In this document: positions 35,569-44,514 of the stretch, one piece after another
Layout: every line of letters starts with the position of its first letter
How positions within the stretch are numbered: position 1 is the first letter of the stretch
Source of the DNA: Firmicutes bacterium CAG:345
GTDB taxonomy: Bacteria > Bacillota_I > Bacilli_A > RFN20 > CAG-288
Direction of reading: 5' to 3'
NCBI GenBank assembly: GCA_000433315.1
Contig: FR893385.1
Span: 166,779 to 230,778 of the forward strand
DNA: 64,000 nt
Translations under genes and position numbers: made by a program
Notes under the pieces: generated by a model
Database searches by the model: none
The model's input: only the letters and a program-made list of their open reading frames with translations
What the model was told of the DNA's origin: nothing

Positions 35569-37104
35569 TTATTTAGTTCCATCATCAGCATATTTATCAT
35601 CTTGATTTATATGTAACTTTTTAGCTTTGTTAGCCTCTAAATGATTTTTTATTCTTGTTATAAAGAACTTAACAAAGTATCCAATCATAAGTATTGATAT
35701 AACAGCGAACACACAAATAGGTATATCACATGGATTAAACACTGTGGCTGAATTAAATAAAGAAGTAGAACGGAAAATTACAAAAATTGCAAATTCAAAT
35801 ATTGAGAACAATGCAACAAATCCAGAAAGTGCAGTTTTAACAAATAATTTTGGCTTTACTCTCTTAAATTCATCATTTTTATATTTGTTTTTTTGATATA
35901 AGAATACCGCAACAGCTGAAGCGATATAAACTCCTACAAATATAAGAGAACTCAATGCAAGTTGAAGAGTAATATTATTTCCATCATATTTAAAATCTTC
36001 ACCATAAAATCTAATTGAACTAAAGACTTTACTTATGTCAGAACGATTAACCCGAACACTATTTTTTACGCTTATTATGTTAACACCAAAGGACATTTCT
36101 TGGAGTTCAATTGAAACTAAACCATTTAAATCAACATCCTCAACAAGCAATCTAAGTATTCCTCCATCGCCATTTAGCACAATGTTAGCTGATCTTCCAG
36201 AAAAAGATTTTTTTACAGATTTTCCATTATTATAATTTAAAACTAAAAGTGAATTGTTAACAGATTCAAAAGCATACTTCATAGCTTTTGTTCCTTCGTT
36301 TATTTCTTTTTCATTTTTTGAATAAACAGAACCTTTTAATTCTTTATAGCTTTCTAAAGCATTAATACTATAATTAAATTCAAAAGCACAGAAAGAATTA
36401 AATGTAGAAATATTATGGAATTTCAAAGTAATCAAATCTGAATCTTTTTGAATTTTTGCTTTTTCGAATTTTCCAACTGGTGTGAAATAATACTCAAAAT
36501 TATAATCTGGTACAATAACACCACTATCATTTTTTACTGCCTTATAAATATTTGTAAAAGTTATAGAACTTAAGTCCAGTTCTTCATTTTCGTCAACATC
36601 TAATGCCAAATTAACAATCAAAGAAGGGTTTCCGAATAAAATTCCCGCTCCATAATAATCATTTCCATTATTGGAAAGATTAGGTAATTCACAAGATCTT
36701 TTTTCTTTCACACCATTTTCATTTATAACATCATAATAGACTTCAAACGGATGAAAATCATTCTCATTATAATATCCAAACAAAAAACTTAAATTTTGAT
36801 TAGAACTTTTATAATCAAACGTAGTTCTAAAAGAAATATTGTCTTTTGTTCTTGTCGCCGAATTAGCTGTAACATTAAAAGCACTAGCAAAAGAAGAATC
36901 CACTTCTTCAATATTGGCTGCATTGCTATTAACGGTAAGTTTAACAGCTTCTTTTTCCTTATAGTTTATGATGTTAGTATTTGAAGATTTGGCCGCCGAA
37001 GGCATAGAAAACAGGGATAATAAAAAAACCGGTAGCATAAAAGAGAATATGCGGCCTATATTCCTTTTGCCACGATTTAACCTATAAGACATGTATTTTT
37101 TCAT
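35569..37104 (-). CDS. Secreted/membrane protein of unknown function, first gene of the importer unit
   Basis: 511 residues. A signal sequence (IFSFMLPVFLLSLFSMPSAA) is followed by ~350 extracellular residues rich in beta strands, then two or three transmembrane segments at the C-terminal end (LIFVGVYIASAVAVFLY; FVALFSIFEFAIFVIF; ICVFAVISILMIGYFVKFF) and a basic tail. I recognise no domain. It lies 20 bp before the ATPase gene and carries the operon promoter, so it may be an accessory part of the importer. The ATG at 37104 lies at the predicted transcription start and has no ribosome site, so either the mRNA is leaderless or a downstream start is used. Confidence 0.7.
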   Translation of the reverse strand: MKKYMSYRLNRGKRNIGRIFSFMLPVFLLSLFSMPSAAKSSNTNIINYKEKEAVKLTVNSNAANIEEVDSSFASAFNVTANSATRTKDNISFRTTFDYKSSNQNLSFLFGYYNENDFHPFEVYYDVINENGVKEKRSCELPNLSNNGNDYYGAGILFGNPSLIVNLALDVDENEELDLSSITFTNIYKAVKNDSGVIVPDYNFEYYFTPVGKFEKAKIQKDSDLITLKFHNISTFNSFCAFEFNYSINALESYKELKGSVYSKNEKEINEGTKAMKYAFESVNNSLLVLNYNNGKSVKKSFSGRSANIVLNGDGGILRLLVEDVDLNGLVSIELQEMSFGVNIISVKNSVRVNRSDISKVFSSIRFYGEDFKYDGNNITLQLALSSLIFVGVYIASAVAVFLYQKNKYKNDEFKRVKPKLFVKTALSGFVALFSIFEFAIFVIFRSTSLFNSATVFNPCDIPICVFAVISILMIGYFVKFFITRIKNHLEANKAKKLHINQDDKYADDGTK

Positions 37105-37110
37105 ACATTT

Positions 37111-37139
37111 ATTGTAACAATGGAAAAAATAGTTTTCAA
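37111..37139 (-). promoter_or_regulatory. Promoter of the importer operon
   Basis: On the minus strand TTGAAA (plus 37134-37139), 17 bp, TACAAT (37111-37116). The start point should fall at ~37104, the A of the first ATG. Confidence 0.65.
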
Positions 37140-37159
37140 TACTTTTTAATAAAATATTT

Positions 37160-37173
37160 TGAAAACGCTAACA
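37160..37173 (+). promoter_or_regulatory. CcpA cre site
   Basis: TGAAAACGCTAACA matches every position of the catabolite-responsive element consensus TGWAANCGNTNWCA. It lies ~55-68 bp upstream of the importer operon start and also upstream of the divergent gene at 37482. Confidence 0.65.
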
Positions 37174-37425
37174 TTTTCAATATATATTAAATTTTTAATT
37201 TTTTTATAAATATATTATATGTTGCCAAAGAGTGAAAGAAATCGCTTACACTGAATAAGTAAATCAGTAAAACTATCAGAAAATTTAATATATTTAAATT
37301 ATTTGACTTTTTATATTTTTTTATATGTTTTTTGCTAATTTTCACTTTAAAATTGTCATTTTTTCTAACAAATTGCAAAAATCAAAGAAATATTGTCTTT
37401 AATTATAAAAATAAAAATATCTAAG

Positions 37426-37454
37426 TTGAAAAAAACAATATAATAAGGTAATAT
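37426..37454 (+). promoter_or_regulatory. Promoter of the divergent membrane-protein gene
   Basis: TTGAAA (37426-37431), 17 bp, TAATAT (37449-37454). The transcript would start at ~37461, right at a seven-codon open frame (37462-37485) whose TGA overlaps the ATG of the next gene. Confidence 0.55.
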
Positions 37455-37481
37455 ATTCGTTATGAAAAGGATGAATAATAA

Positions 37482-38543
37482 ATGAGAGAATTAATAGGAT
37501 ATTTATTTAAATCACTATACAATAACTCAATAGTTATTGAACAAAGAAAAAAAAGAAATATTGGAATTGCAATTGTATTTATGCTTTTATCTTTAATACT
37601 AGTTGTCATCCCTACATTGGTAACAGGATTTAACACTAATGGATCTAAAATTATTACCAACTCTAACAATTATGAAGTTGATAGAATTATGACAATCTTC
37701 GCTGATGAAAAATATGATGTTACAATCAATGATGATAGTTCTATTACCGTTAATGATTCAAGACTTTTAAACACTTTTACTTCTAAAGAAGCAGATGCTA
37801 ACCCAATCGTATTTACTCAAAAATATAAGGTAAAAGATGACGAAGGAAATGATGTAGAAAAAGATCTTGTCTTATTCAAGTTATTTTACTATGATGGTGA
37901 CCCATTAGCTACTAATGAAGCTGAAAAAGATTATACAGCCTGGTTAAATTCCAAAGTCCTTTATAAAAATGATGAAGGAACACCCCTTGTCGCTCCACGC
38001 ACTTACTTAGTCATAACAAAAAGTTATTTTTCATTAAATGTATATAACCCTTTAAATTCAGATACTAATATGAACGTTTCGACAGTCGCAACATTTTCTG
38101 GATTATATGACAGAATGAATCCAACTTTCACAAACTTCAATCAACTCCAAGGCGAAAATAGTACCGAAACATTTAATAATATATGTACATTTTTCGATAA
38201 GGCTTATGAAAGTAGTAAAGTTCGTGCAGTGTGGTTATCCACTGGATTAAATATTGCTCTTTCATTTATATTTATTGCTATAGGTGTTTTATGTTTATTT
38301 ATTTTCCTCCGTGGAAAGAATTCTATTTACACAAACGTCTCATTTGTCGATGCTATTAAAATTGGTTTCACTTATGCATTTTCACCAGCAATCATCGCTT
38401 TAGCTCTTGGTTTCTTTATGTCATCAAGTTTCGGCGCATCATTTATGATTCCATATGCCTTCCGTGTTATTTGGGCGGTTAGTAAGAGTCGTAATAACAT
38501 GACAGCTGAAACAAATAAGCCTGTTTATCAAGCTAGAAGTTAA
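37482..38543 (+). CDS. Membrane protein, possibly DUF1189-like
   Basis: 353 residues. One transmembrane segment near residues 28-50 (IGIAIVFMLLSLILVVIPTLV), a ~190-residue extracellular part, and two or three C-terminal segments (IALSFIFIAIGVLCLFIFL; IKIGFTYAFSPAIIALALGFF; MIPYAFRVIWAVS). The start LIGYLFKSLYN and the topology resemble DUF1189 proteins that accompany maltodextrin importers, but the match is weak. It is divergent from the importer operon across a shared regulatory region. AAAGG lies 11 nt before the ATG. Confidence 0.6.
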   Translation: MRELIGYLFKSLYNNSIVIEQRKKRNIGIAIVFMLLSLILVVIPTLVTGFNTNGSKIITNSNNYEVDRIMTIFADEKYDVTINDDSSITVNDSRLLNTFTSKEADANPIVFTQKYKVKDDEGNDVEKDLVLFKLFYYDGDPLATNEAEKDYTAWLNSKVLYKNDEGTPLVAPRTYLVITKSYFSLNVYNPLNSDTNMNVSTVATFSGLYDRMNPTFTNFNQLQGENSTETFNNICTFFDKAYESSKVRAVWLSTGLNIALSFIFIAIGVLCLFIFLRGKNSIYTNVSFVDAIKIGFTYAFSPAIIALALGFFMSSSFGASFMIPYAFRVIWAVSKSRNNMTAETNKPVYQARS

Positions 38544-38555
38544 AAATTATATTAT

Positions 38556-38582
38556 AAAAGCGAGCTTCAAAGCTCGCTTTTT
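38556..38582 (+). terminator. Terminator of the 37482 gene
   Basis: AAGCGAGCT and AGCTCGCTT form a stable stem with a short loop, followed by a T run. Confidence 0.85.
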
Positions 38583-38598
38583 TCTTAATTATTTTTAT

Positions 38599-39609
38599 TT
38601 ACATTATATCTTCTTTAATATTATGCTTTTCGTGTGATAATTTATCGTTATGCTCTTTTATGCATTTTTCAATATGTGTAGCAACATCAGCATATATTTT
38701 TTCTGGATTTTTTTCATTTAAAATTTCATGTCTTAAATTCGGATATAAAATACATTGAACTCTTTGACCGCCCTTGCGATAGAAGCGCTCTAATTTCTTT
38801 ACACCTTTTCCCTTACTTCCAACAGGATCTTTATCACCAGCAATTAAAAGAATAGGTACAGGATTAGTAATTTCTTTTACTCTTTTCAATTGAAATGTAG
38901 GTTTCAAACCACAAAACAAATTATAATAAAAATTAAAAGAACATATAAAACCACAAAGAGGATCCTTATCAAAAGATTGGACATTTTCTTCATTAACAGA
39001 AAGCCATCTATTTTTTGATTTATATCCATCTTCAAATTGCTTTATTCCTAAATTGAAAGCTCTTGTTTGCATATTAGCAAAGAAAAAACTCGGCTCAATT
39101 TTTTTACGTTTAGACATAAATTTATTCATTATAATAGCCAATCTTCTAGATGCAACAAAAGTCAATGAATTTGCTGAAGAGCCACATAAAATCAATCCGT
39201 CTAATGTATCTGAAAATCTTTGATAATATCTTTGTGAAACAAAAGAACCCATAGAATGTCCAAATAAAATAGTAGGTAACATATTTAGTCTAACATTGAT
39301 AACAAGTTCATGTAAATAATCTATAGCCAACTTAAATCCACTTTCTGGCCAAACTCCTAAACCTAATGATGGCTTTTCAGAAGCAGTAACATTTAAACCA
39401 TGTCCTGGTTGATCAACAGCATACACATTATAGCCTAAGCTATTTAAATATCTTGCAAATTTATCATATCTAAAACTATATTCTGCCATTCCGTGTGCAA
39501 TAACTACATTAGCTAAAGGCTTGACACCACTATCTTCATCTACAACCCAAGCATTACCATAAATAATACTACCACTAGTAGTTTTTAATTTAATTTCACT
39601 ATGTGCCAT
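38599..39609 (-). CDS. Alpha/beta hydrolase, monoacylglycerol lipase-like
   Basis: 336 residues, no signal peptide, hence cytoplasmic. The oxyanion HGMAEYS, the nucleophile elbow GHSMGS, the acid in LLIAGDKDPVG and the histidine in LYPNLRHEILNEKN form a complete triad of the serine aminopeptidase S33/Hydrolase_4 type. The likely reaction is release of fatty acid from monoacyl- or lysophospholipids. The ribosome site GAGG precedes the ATG at 39609. Confidence 0.88.
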   Translation of the reverse strand: MAHSEIKLKTTSGSIIYGNAWVVDEDSGVKPLANVVIAHGMAEYSFRYDKFARYLNSLGYNVYAVDQPGHGLNVTASEKPSLGLGVWPESGFKLAIDYLHELVINVRLNMLPTILFGHSMGSFVSQRYYQRFSDTLDGLILCGSSANSLTFVASRRLAIIMNKFMSKRKKIEPSFFFANMQTRAFNLGIKQFEDGYKSKNRWLSVNEENVQSFDKDPLCGFICSFNFYYNLFCGLKPTFQLKRVKEITNPVPILLIAGDKDPVGSKGKGVKKLERFYRKGGQRVQCILYPNLRHEILNEKNPEKIYADVATHIEKCIKEHNDKLSHEKHNIKEDIM

Positions 39610-39690
39610 TTTTTAACCTCCTCAGTTCTAAGCATTAACTTTCATTCATTATAATATTATGAAAAGGAATTTTAAAGGAATTTTTTAAAC

Positions 39691-40524
39691 ATGGACAAAT
39701 ATCTTAAATATATTATTGTTGCAATCATTCAAGGATTAACAGAAATTCTTCCTATATCAAGCAGTGCCCATATAATTATTATTGAGAATTTTTTTAATAT
39801 AAATACTAATGATTTATCTTTTTCAATTTTTTTGCATCTTGCATCTTCTATAGCAATTTTAATTTTTTACCATAAAGATATCTTTAAATTATTTAATGAA
39901 GGAACAAAATATATTTTTTCAAGAAGAAAAGAATATAAGTCTTCTTTCAATTATCTTATGTATTTAATAATAGCTACCATTCCAGCAGCAATAGGCGGAA
40001 TATTTTTTCAAAGTTATATAGAATCTTATTTAATTACACCATTTTTAATTGGAATGTTTTTAACTTCTACGGGAATAATCTTATTATTAAATAAAAAATT
40101 ATCCAATAAATGCATACGTAGCTTAAATTATTTTTCCGCTTTAGAAATAGGACTTTTTCAAATGATTGGTATAATTCCAGGAATATCTAGAAGTAGCATA
40201 ACTTTATTTGGAACAACAATTTTCAAGATAAATAAAAACGAATCTGCTAGATTTGTCTTTCTTTTATTGTTGCCTATTTCAATAGGTAGTTCTATTTTAG
40301 AAATATCTAAATCTCTTATAAGCGGAACAACTAATCTAACTTTTATATCTCCTGAATACTTAATATCATTTGTTGTTTGCATAGTAGTTACTTTGTTTTC
40401 ACTATTTACTATGTTTAAAATAATAAAAAAAGAAAAGACATATTTATTTAGTTATTATTTAATTCCTTTAGGAATATTAATGATGATAAAAGGATTGTAT
40501 ATTAATACTTTCATCATTCTTTAA
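39691..40524 (+). CDS. uppP: Undecaprenyl-diphosphatase (UppP/BacA)
   Basis: 277-residue integral membrane enzyme that recycles the undecaprenyl carrier of cell-wall synthesis and gives bacitracin tolerance. Both signature segments are present: QGLTEILPISSSAHI (residues ~15-29) and GIIPGISRSSIT with the catalytic arginine. About seven to eight transmembrane helices. AAAGGA precedes the ATG. It confirms that the organism makes peptidoglycan, unlike true Mollicutes. Its stop overlaps the convergent CBS gene end. Confidence 0.94.
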   Translation: MDKYLKYIIVAIIQGLTEILPISSSAHIIIIENFFNINTNDLSFSIFLHLASSIAILIFYHKDIFKLFNEGTKYIFSRRKEYKSSFNYLMYLIIATIPAAIGGIFFQSYIESYLITPFLIGMFLTSTGIILLLNKKLSNKCIRSLNYFSALEIGLFQMIGIIPGISRSSITLFGTTIFKINKNESARFVFLLLLPISIGSSILEISKSLISGTTNLTFISPEYLISFVVCIVVTLFSLFTMFKIIKKEKTYLFSYYLIPLGILMMIKGLYINTFIIL

Positions 40525-40922
40525 TTTTTATTTTTTATCAAATATTTAATAATACTCTTTCTTGTAACTATACCTATAAAATGATTGAAATCATCAACTA
40601 CTGGAATGAAATTTTGTTCCATTGATAAGTCCAAAAGTTCTTCAACCGTTTGACGTGAATTTATCGCTATATTATCTTTAATTCGATTAATTTCTTTGAT
40701 GCAAATATGCTCAGCATTTTTATAATTCAAATCACAATTTTCTTTAATGTACCAAAGTAAATCGCCTTCTTTAATAGTACCAACATATTCACCTTTGCCA
40801 TTAATTACAGGAATAGCGGAATAATGGTGATGACTCATTTTTTCTATTGTTTGTCTTATTGTAAAAGTATCTTCAACAAACTCAACCTGACTTTTTGGAA
40901 TTAATAAGACTAATATATTCAT
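40521..40922 (-). CDS. CBS-domain pair protein
   Basis: 133 residues made of two CBS motifs (residues ~10-60 and ~70-130) with the HHYSAIPVINGKGEYVGTIKEGDL and NFIPVVDDFNHFIGIVTRKSI signatures. Such pairs bind adenine nucleotides and act as sensors; stand-alone forms have no fixed function. The ATG overlaps the TGA of the Sel1-repeat gene (ATGA), so the two are translated together and may work together. Confidence 0.85.
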   Translation of the reverse strand: MNILVLLIPKSQVEFVEDTFTIRQTIEKMSHHHYSAIPVINGKGEYVGTIKEGDLLWYIKENCDLNYKNAEHICIKEINRIKDNIAINSRQTVEELLDLSMEQNFIPVVDDFNHFIGIVTRKSIIKYLIKNKN

Positions 40923-43759
40923 CTTTTGCCTCCTTTATTAATTCTATCGAAATAGGTATTCATCATTTTTTCTATCAAATTAATTTCTTCTTTACTAAAA
41001 TTGTATTTACTTAAATTCAATAAAGAAATATCAGTATTAGAACTTTTAATATCTAATAAAAATTGTTTCACCTCAACATCTTCAATACTATCAATATCAA
41101 AAATACTCTCAATACAATATATATATCTAAATATAATTATTATTTTTTTTATTGATTGATAATTATTTATGCTTTTTAAATTGCAATTAATCAAATAATT
41201 TTTATTGCTTTCTATAAATTTTTTATCATTATATAAAGAATCAAGCAAACAATAAAAATGATGCATTATAAGAATAAATTCATTTCTTGAAGTTCCAACA
41301 TTACTCAAAAAATAATTACCATAAAACATTGCAATTTCAATTATTCCACTGCAAAAGAAATCAGCAAAAATATATGCAAAACATTTTAAACTGTTTGCAT
41401 TTTTTATCAAATTAGCAATGATAAGCACTTTTTTATTTTCTATATATTCAGAATATTTTTTCAATAATAAAATAGAAGCATCTGGATCATAACAAGACAC
41501 ATTTATAAGAGCTTCCGTAGCTTCAAATGGCGAAATATCATAATTATATTTTTCAAGCAGTCCTAAAAAGCAAGCAGAATCTAATTTAGAAGCTCCTTTA
41601 TTTAGTAACTCTATCGCCTTTTCTCTTCGTTTTCCTTTAGCGAGCCAATAATAAGCTGAATAGCATTTATTTTCAGCTGCAAATGATAAACAAACTTGTG
41701 AATCAAATTCTGGCAAAAAAGTCTTATCTATAGTCAAAATAGCACCGCACAAATAATTAGCAAAAACATTATTTTTATGAACTTTCAAAGATAGAAAATT
41801 TTTAAATTCATCTTTTGAAGATAATTTTAAAAATATATTTGTTTTTTTCTCTAAAAATTTAGCCATTTGAAGATAAGAATTTTTCTTATTTCTTTTCATA
41901 GCTTCAAAATAATGAAGAAAAGCAATTTCTTCCCTATTTTTATTCTTAGAAAAAGTTAACATAAAATCAGCATACGGAACCAAGTAGTTATTATTAGTAT
42001 TTTTTAAAGTTGTTAATAATTCTTCTGCTTTTTGGTAATTAGGATAATCTATATTTATTCCAAGTTTAAAATTCATAGCTATTGCGTATATTTTTTCTGG
42101 TTTATCTTCATCACCATTTATTTTTAAGTAATATCTCATCGCTTCTTGCTCATCTTTTTTGAAACAAATTCCTTTTTCATAAAAAAAGCCTAAAAAATAT
42201 GAACATTTAGCATTGTTTAATTTTTCTCCGCGCTCCAAATATAAACAAGTCTTCTGGAAATCATGTTGTATATAATCATCACGTGAATAGATGATTGCCA
42301 AATTCCAAAATGCTTCAGAATTTCCTAATGAAGCTGATTTATTTAAAATTTTTATAGCGTTTTCAACATCTCCTTGTTTTAAATAAAATAAGGCAACTTC
42401 ATTCATGGCAGGTGGATAAGAATACACAAAGGCTGTCTTTATTACAAATTCATACCCTTGTCTTTTCAATTCAGAATCACTACTATCCATCAAAATTTTG
42501 CCAAATCTATATAAACCTTTAGGATCATTTTCATTCGCTGCAGCTTGATAATATGCAACGGCTTTAGCAAAATTTTTTCTAGTTCCAAATCCATATTCGA
42601 AAGAGCGTCCTAAATAAAATAATGCTTTATTTATTTTATACTCTTCCGCAATTTTATAGAATTCAAAAGCTTTTGAATAATCTTTATCTACACCTATTCC
42701 TTCAAAATAGCAATTTCCTAAATTGACAAATGCTTCTCCAAAACCAGCATTACATGATCTAACAAAAAAATCAACTGTTCTTTTTTTATCTATCGTTCCT
42801 AAAAAACCTTGCAAGCAAATTTCTCCACATCTATTTAAAGAATATCCATCTTCACTCATCAAGTAATAATCAAAAGCTTTTTGATAATCAATTTCACAAA
42901 ATCCTGGTAAAGAATACAAATCTCCTAAAAGTCTTGAAGCATCTTGTCCAATTTCATTTTGCTCTTTATAAACACTTTCAAGTATTTTTACCGCTTCTTG
43001 CAAATCTTTAGAATTTTCATTTCCATTAATATATAAAACAGCTAATGGTATAGCAGCTGGAGCATAATTCTTATCATAAGATTTCTCTAGATAATATAAA
43101 GCTTTTTCATAATCCTTTTTTTCTAAATCATCCCGCGAGTAAAATTTACCTAACAAGCACATTGCCGCTGGACTTTTATAAAAACATCCTAATTTATATA
43201 AAGTTTCCGCTTTATCCAAATCTTTCTCACCAAATTCGCCACTTTCATAAGCTGCACCTAATTCACATATAGCATCCACTACACCTTCTTCAGCAGCTTG
43301 TTTCAAATAAGTAAAAACTTTTTTTAAATCTTTTTTTACAAAAATACCATCATAATAAAATCTAGTTATTTCATATAATGCAGGAGGATAATTTAGCTTT
43401 ACTGCTTTTTGCATATATTCAAATCCTAGTTTTTCATCGCTTTCAAAATTAAAAGCAGATATGCTATAAAAAATAGAAATTTCAAAATTTGCCAAAGCAA
43501 AATTATCTTTTGCAGATTCTAGTAATATTTGTTTAGCAAAATCATATTTTGTTTCATCTGTACTTGTAAAGAAAATACTCATAGCATAAAGATATAAGTT
43601 AAAAGCATTCTTTTCACCAAAATAACTATCTTCTGCATAATCATATAATTTATAAAATTCATCCTTTGGCATAGTTATTTCGCTAAAAAGGATTCCTTCT
43701 TTTATCTTATCAATAGCTTGTCTATAATTATCAATTTTATATTCTTTATATATTGTCAT
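40919..43759 (-). CDS. Sel1-like repeat protein
   Basis: 946-residue solenoid built from many Sel1/TPR-type helix pairs of ~36 residues; clear units include MQKAVKLNYPPALYEITRFY, YLKQAAEEGVVDAICELGAAY, YYQAAANENDPKGLYRFGKI and YLKINGDEDKPEKIYAIAMNF. No signal peptide. The repeats fade after residue ~620, and the last third is helical without clear units. Sel1 proteins are scaffolds for protein complexes; the partner is unknown. It is translationally coupled to the CBS protein downstream. Confidence 0.85.
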   Translation of the reverse strand: MTIYKEYKIDNYRQAIDKIKEGILFSEITMPKDEFYKLYDYAEDSYFGEKNAFNLYLYAMSIFFTSTDETKYDFAKQILLESAKDNFALANFEISIFYSISAFNFESDEKLGFEYMQKAVKLNYPPALYEITRFYYDGIFVKKDLKKVFTYLKQAAEEGVVDAICELGAAYESGEFGEKDLDKAETLYKLGCFYKSPAAMCLLGKFYSRDDLEKKDYEKALYYLEKSYDKNYAPAAIPLAVLYINGNENSKDLQEAVKILESVYKEQNEIGQDASRLLGDLYSLPGFCEIDYQKAFDYYLMSEDGYSLNRCGEICLQGFLGTIDKKRTVDFFVRSCNAGFGEAFVNLGNCYFEGIGVDKDYSKAFEFYKIAEEYKINKALFYLGRSFEYGFGTRKNFAKAVAYYQAAANENDPKGLYRFGKILMDSSDSELKRQGYEFVIKTAFVYSYPPAMNEVALFYLKQGDVENAIKILNKSASLGNSEAFWNLAIIYSRDDYIQHDFQKTCLYLERGEKLNNAKCSYFLGFFYEKGICFKKDEQEAMRYYLKINGDEDKPEKIYAIAMNFKLGINIDYPNYQKAEELLTTLKNTNNNYLVPYADFMLTFSKNKNREEIAFLHYFEAMKRNKKNSYLQMAKFLEKKTNIFLKLSSKDEFKNFLSLKVHKNNVFANYLCGAILTIDKTFLPEFDSQVCLSFAAENKCYSAYYWLAKGKRREKAIELLNKGASKLDSACFLGLLEKYNYDISPFEATEALINVSCYDPDASILLLKKYSEYIENKKVLIIANLIKNANSLKCFAYIFADFFCSGIIEIAMFYGNYFLSNVGTSRNEFILIMHHFYCLLDSLYNDKKFIESNKNYLINCNLKSINNYQSIKKIIIIFRYIYCIESIFDIDSIEDVEVKQFLLDIKSSNTDISLLNLSKYNFSKEEINLIEKMMNTYFDRINKGGKR

Positions 43760-43816
43760 TGTTTCACCAACACTAAAATTGTATCATAGTTTAGCTGCCA
43801 ATAATACTTTTATCAC

Positions 43817-44482
43817 TTACACTTTTGCCATTCTGACACCTTGATAAATTGCTTCAACAATACTTTGTTGATATTTTTCCTCGCAAAGTTTTTTTCTTTC
43901 TGCTTGATTGGACAAAAATCCACATTCAATCAATACCGCAGGAACTTTTGTTTTCATAAATAAATAATACTTTTCTGAATGTATTATTTTTTCTAGTCCT
44001 GTTAGTTTATTTAGGTAATTTTGAATAGAAACAGCATATTGCTTAGATATTCCATCATTATATCGATAATATACCATTGGTCCAAAAACTGAATTATCAA
44101 TTAAAGAATTTAAATGTAATGATATCAACAAATCAGGATTGATAAAATTAATCATTTCTGCACGTTTTTTTAAATCATCAATCTTATGATTATAACTATC
44201 TTCTTTTGATAAATCATAATCTTCAGTTCTTGAAAAATAGATAAAGCAATTATTTTGAATAAAAATATCACCTAATTTCTTAGCTATTTTTAAATTTAAT
44301 TCCTTTTCAAAAATATTTCCTGAATATGTTCCGGGATCCATACCTCCATGTCCAGCATCTATAAAAATTTTGTAATCCGTAATATTATTCTCTACTATTG
44401 AGCTTTTTTCATAATCAAAATTGATTATCAAAAGAAAAACTATCAATATAAAAGAACTAAAAAAGGCAATTATTTTTTTCAT
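43817..44482 (-). CDS. cwlD: N-acetylmuramoyl-L-alanine amidase, CwlD-like
   Basis: Zinc amidase of the Amidase_3 family, 221 residues with an N-terminal membrane anchor or signal (IIAFFSSFILIVFLLII). Zinc ligands and catalytic residues are visible: IDAGHGGMDPG (H), the E of FEKELNL, SLHLNS (H) and IECGFLSN (E). No cell-wall-binding repeats. This size and layout fit CwlD, which makes muramic delta-lactam in the spore cortex, and the spoIVA and spoVIF-like genes in the window support that. A vegetative amidase cannot be excluded. The ribosome site is weak. Confidence 0.75.
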   Translation of the reverse strand: MKKIIAFFSSFILIVFLLIINFDYEKSSIVENNITDYKIFIDAGHGGMDPGTYSGNIFEKELNLKIAKKLGDIFIQNNCFIYFSRTEDYDLSKEDSYNHKIDDLKKRAEMINFINPDLLISLHLNSLIDNSVFGPMVYYRYNDGISKQYAVSIQNYLNKLTGLEKIIHSEKYYLFMKTKVPAVLIECGFLSNQAERKKLCEEKYQQSIVEAIYQGVRMAKV

Positions 44483-44514
44483 AGTATAACCTATGATAAT
44501 TGACTCTTAAATAT

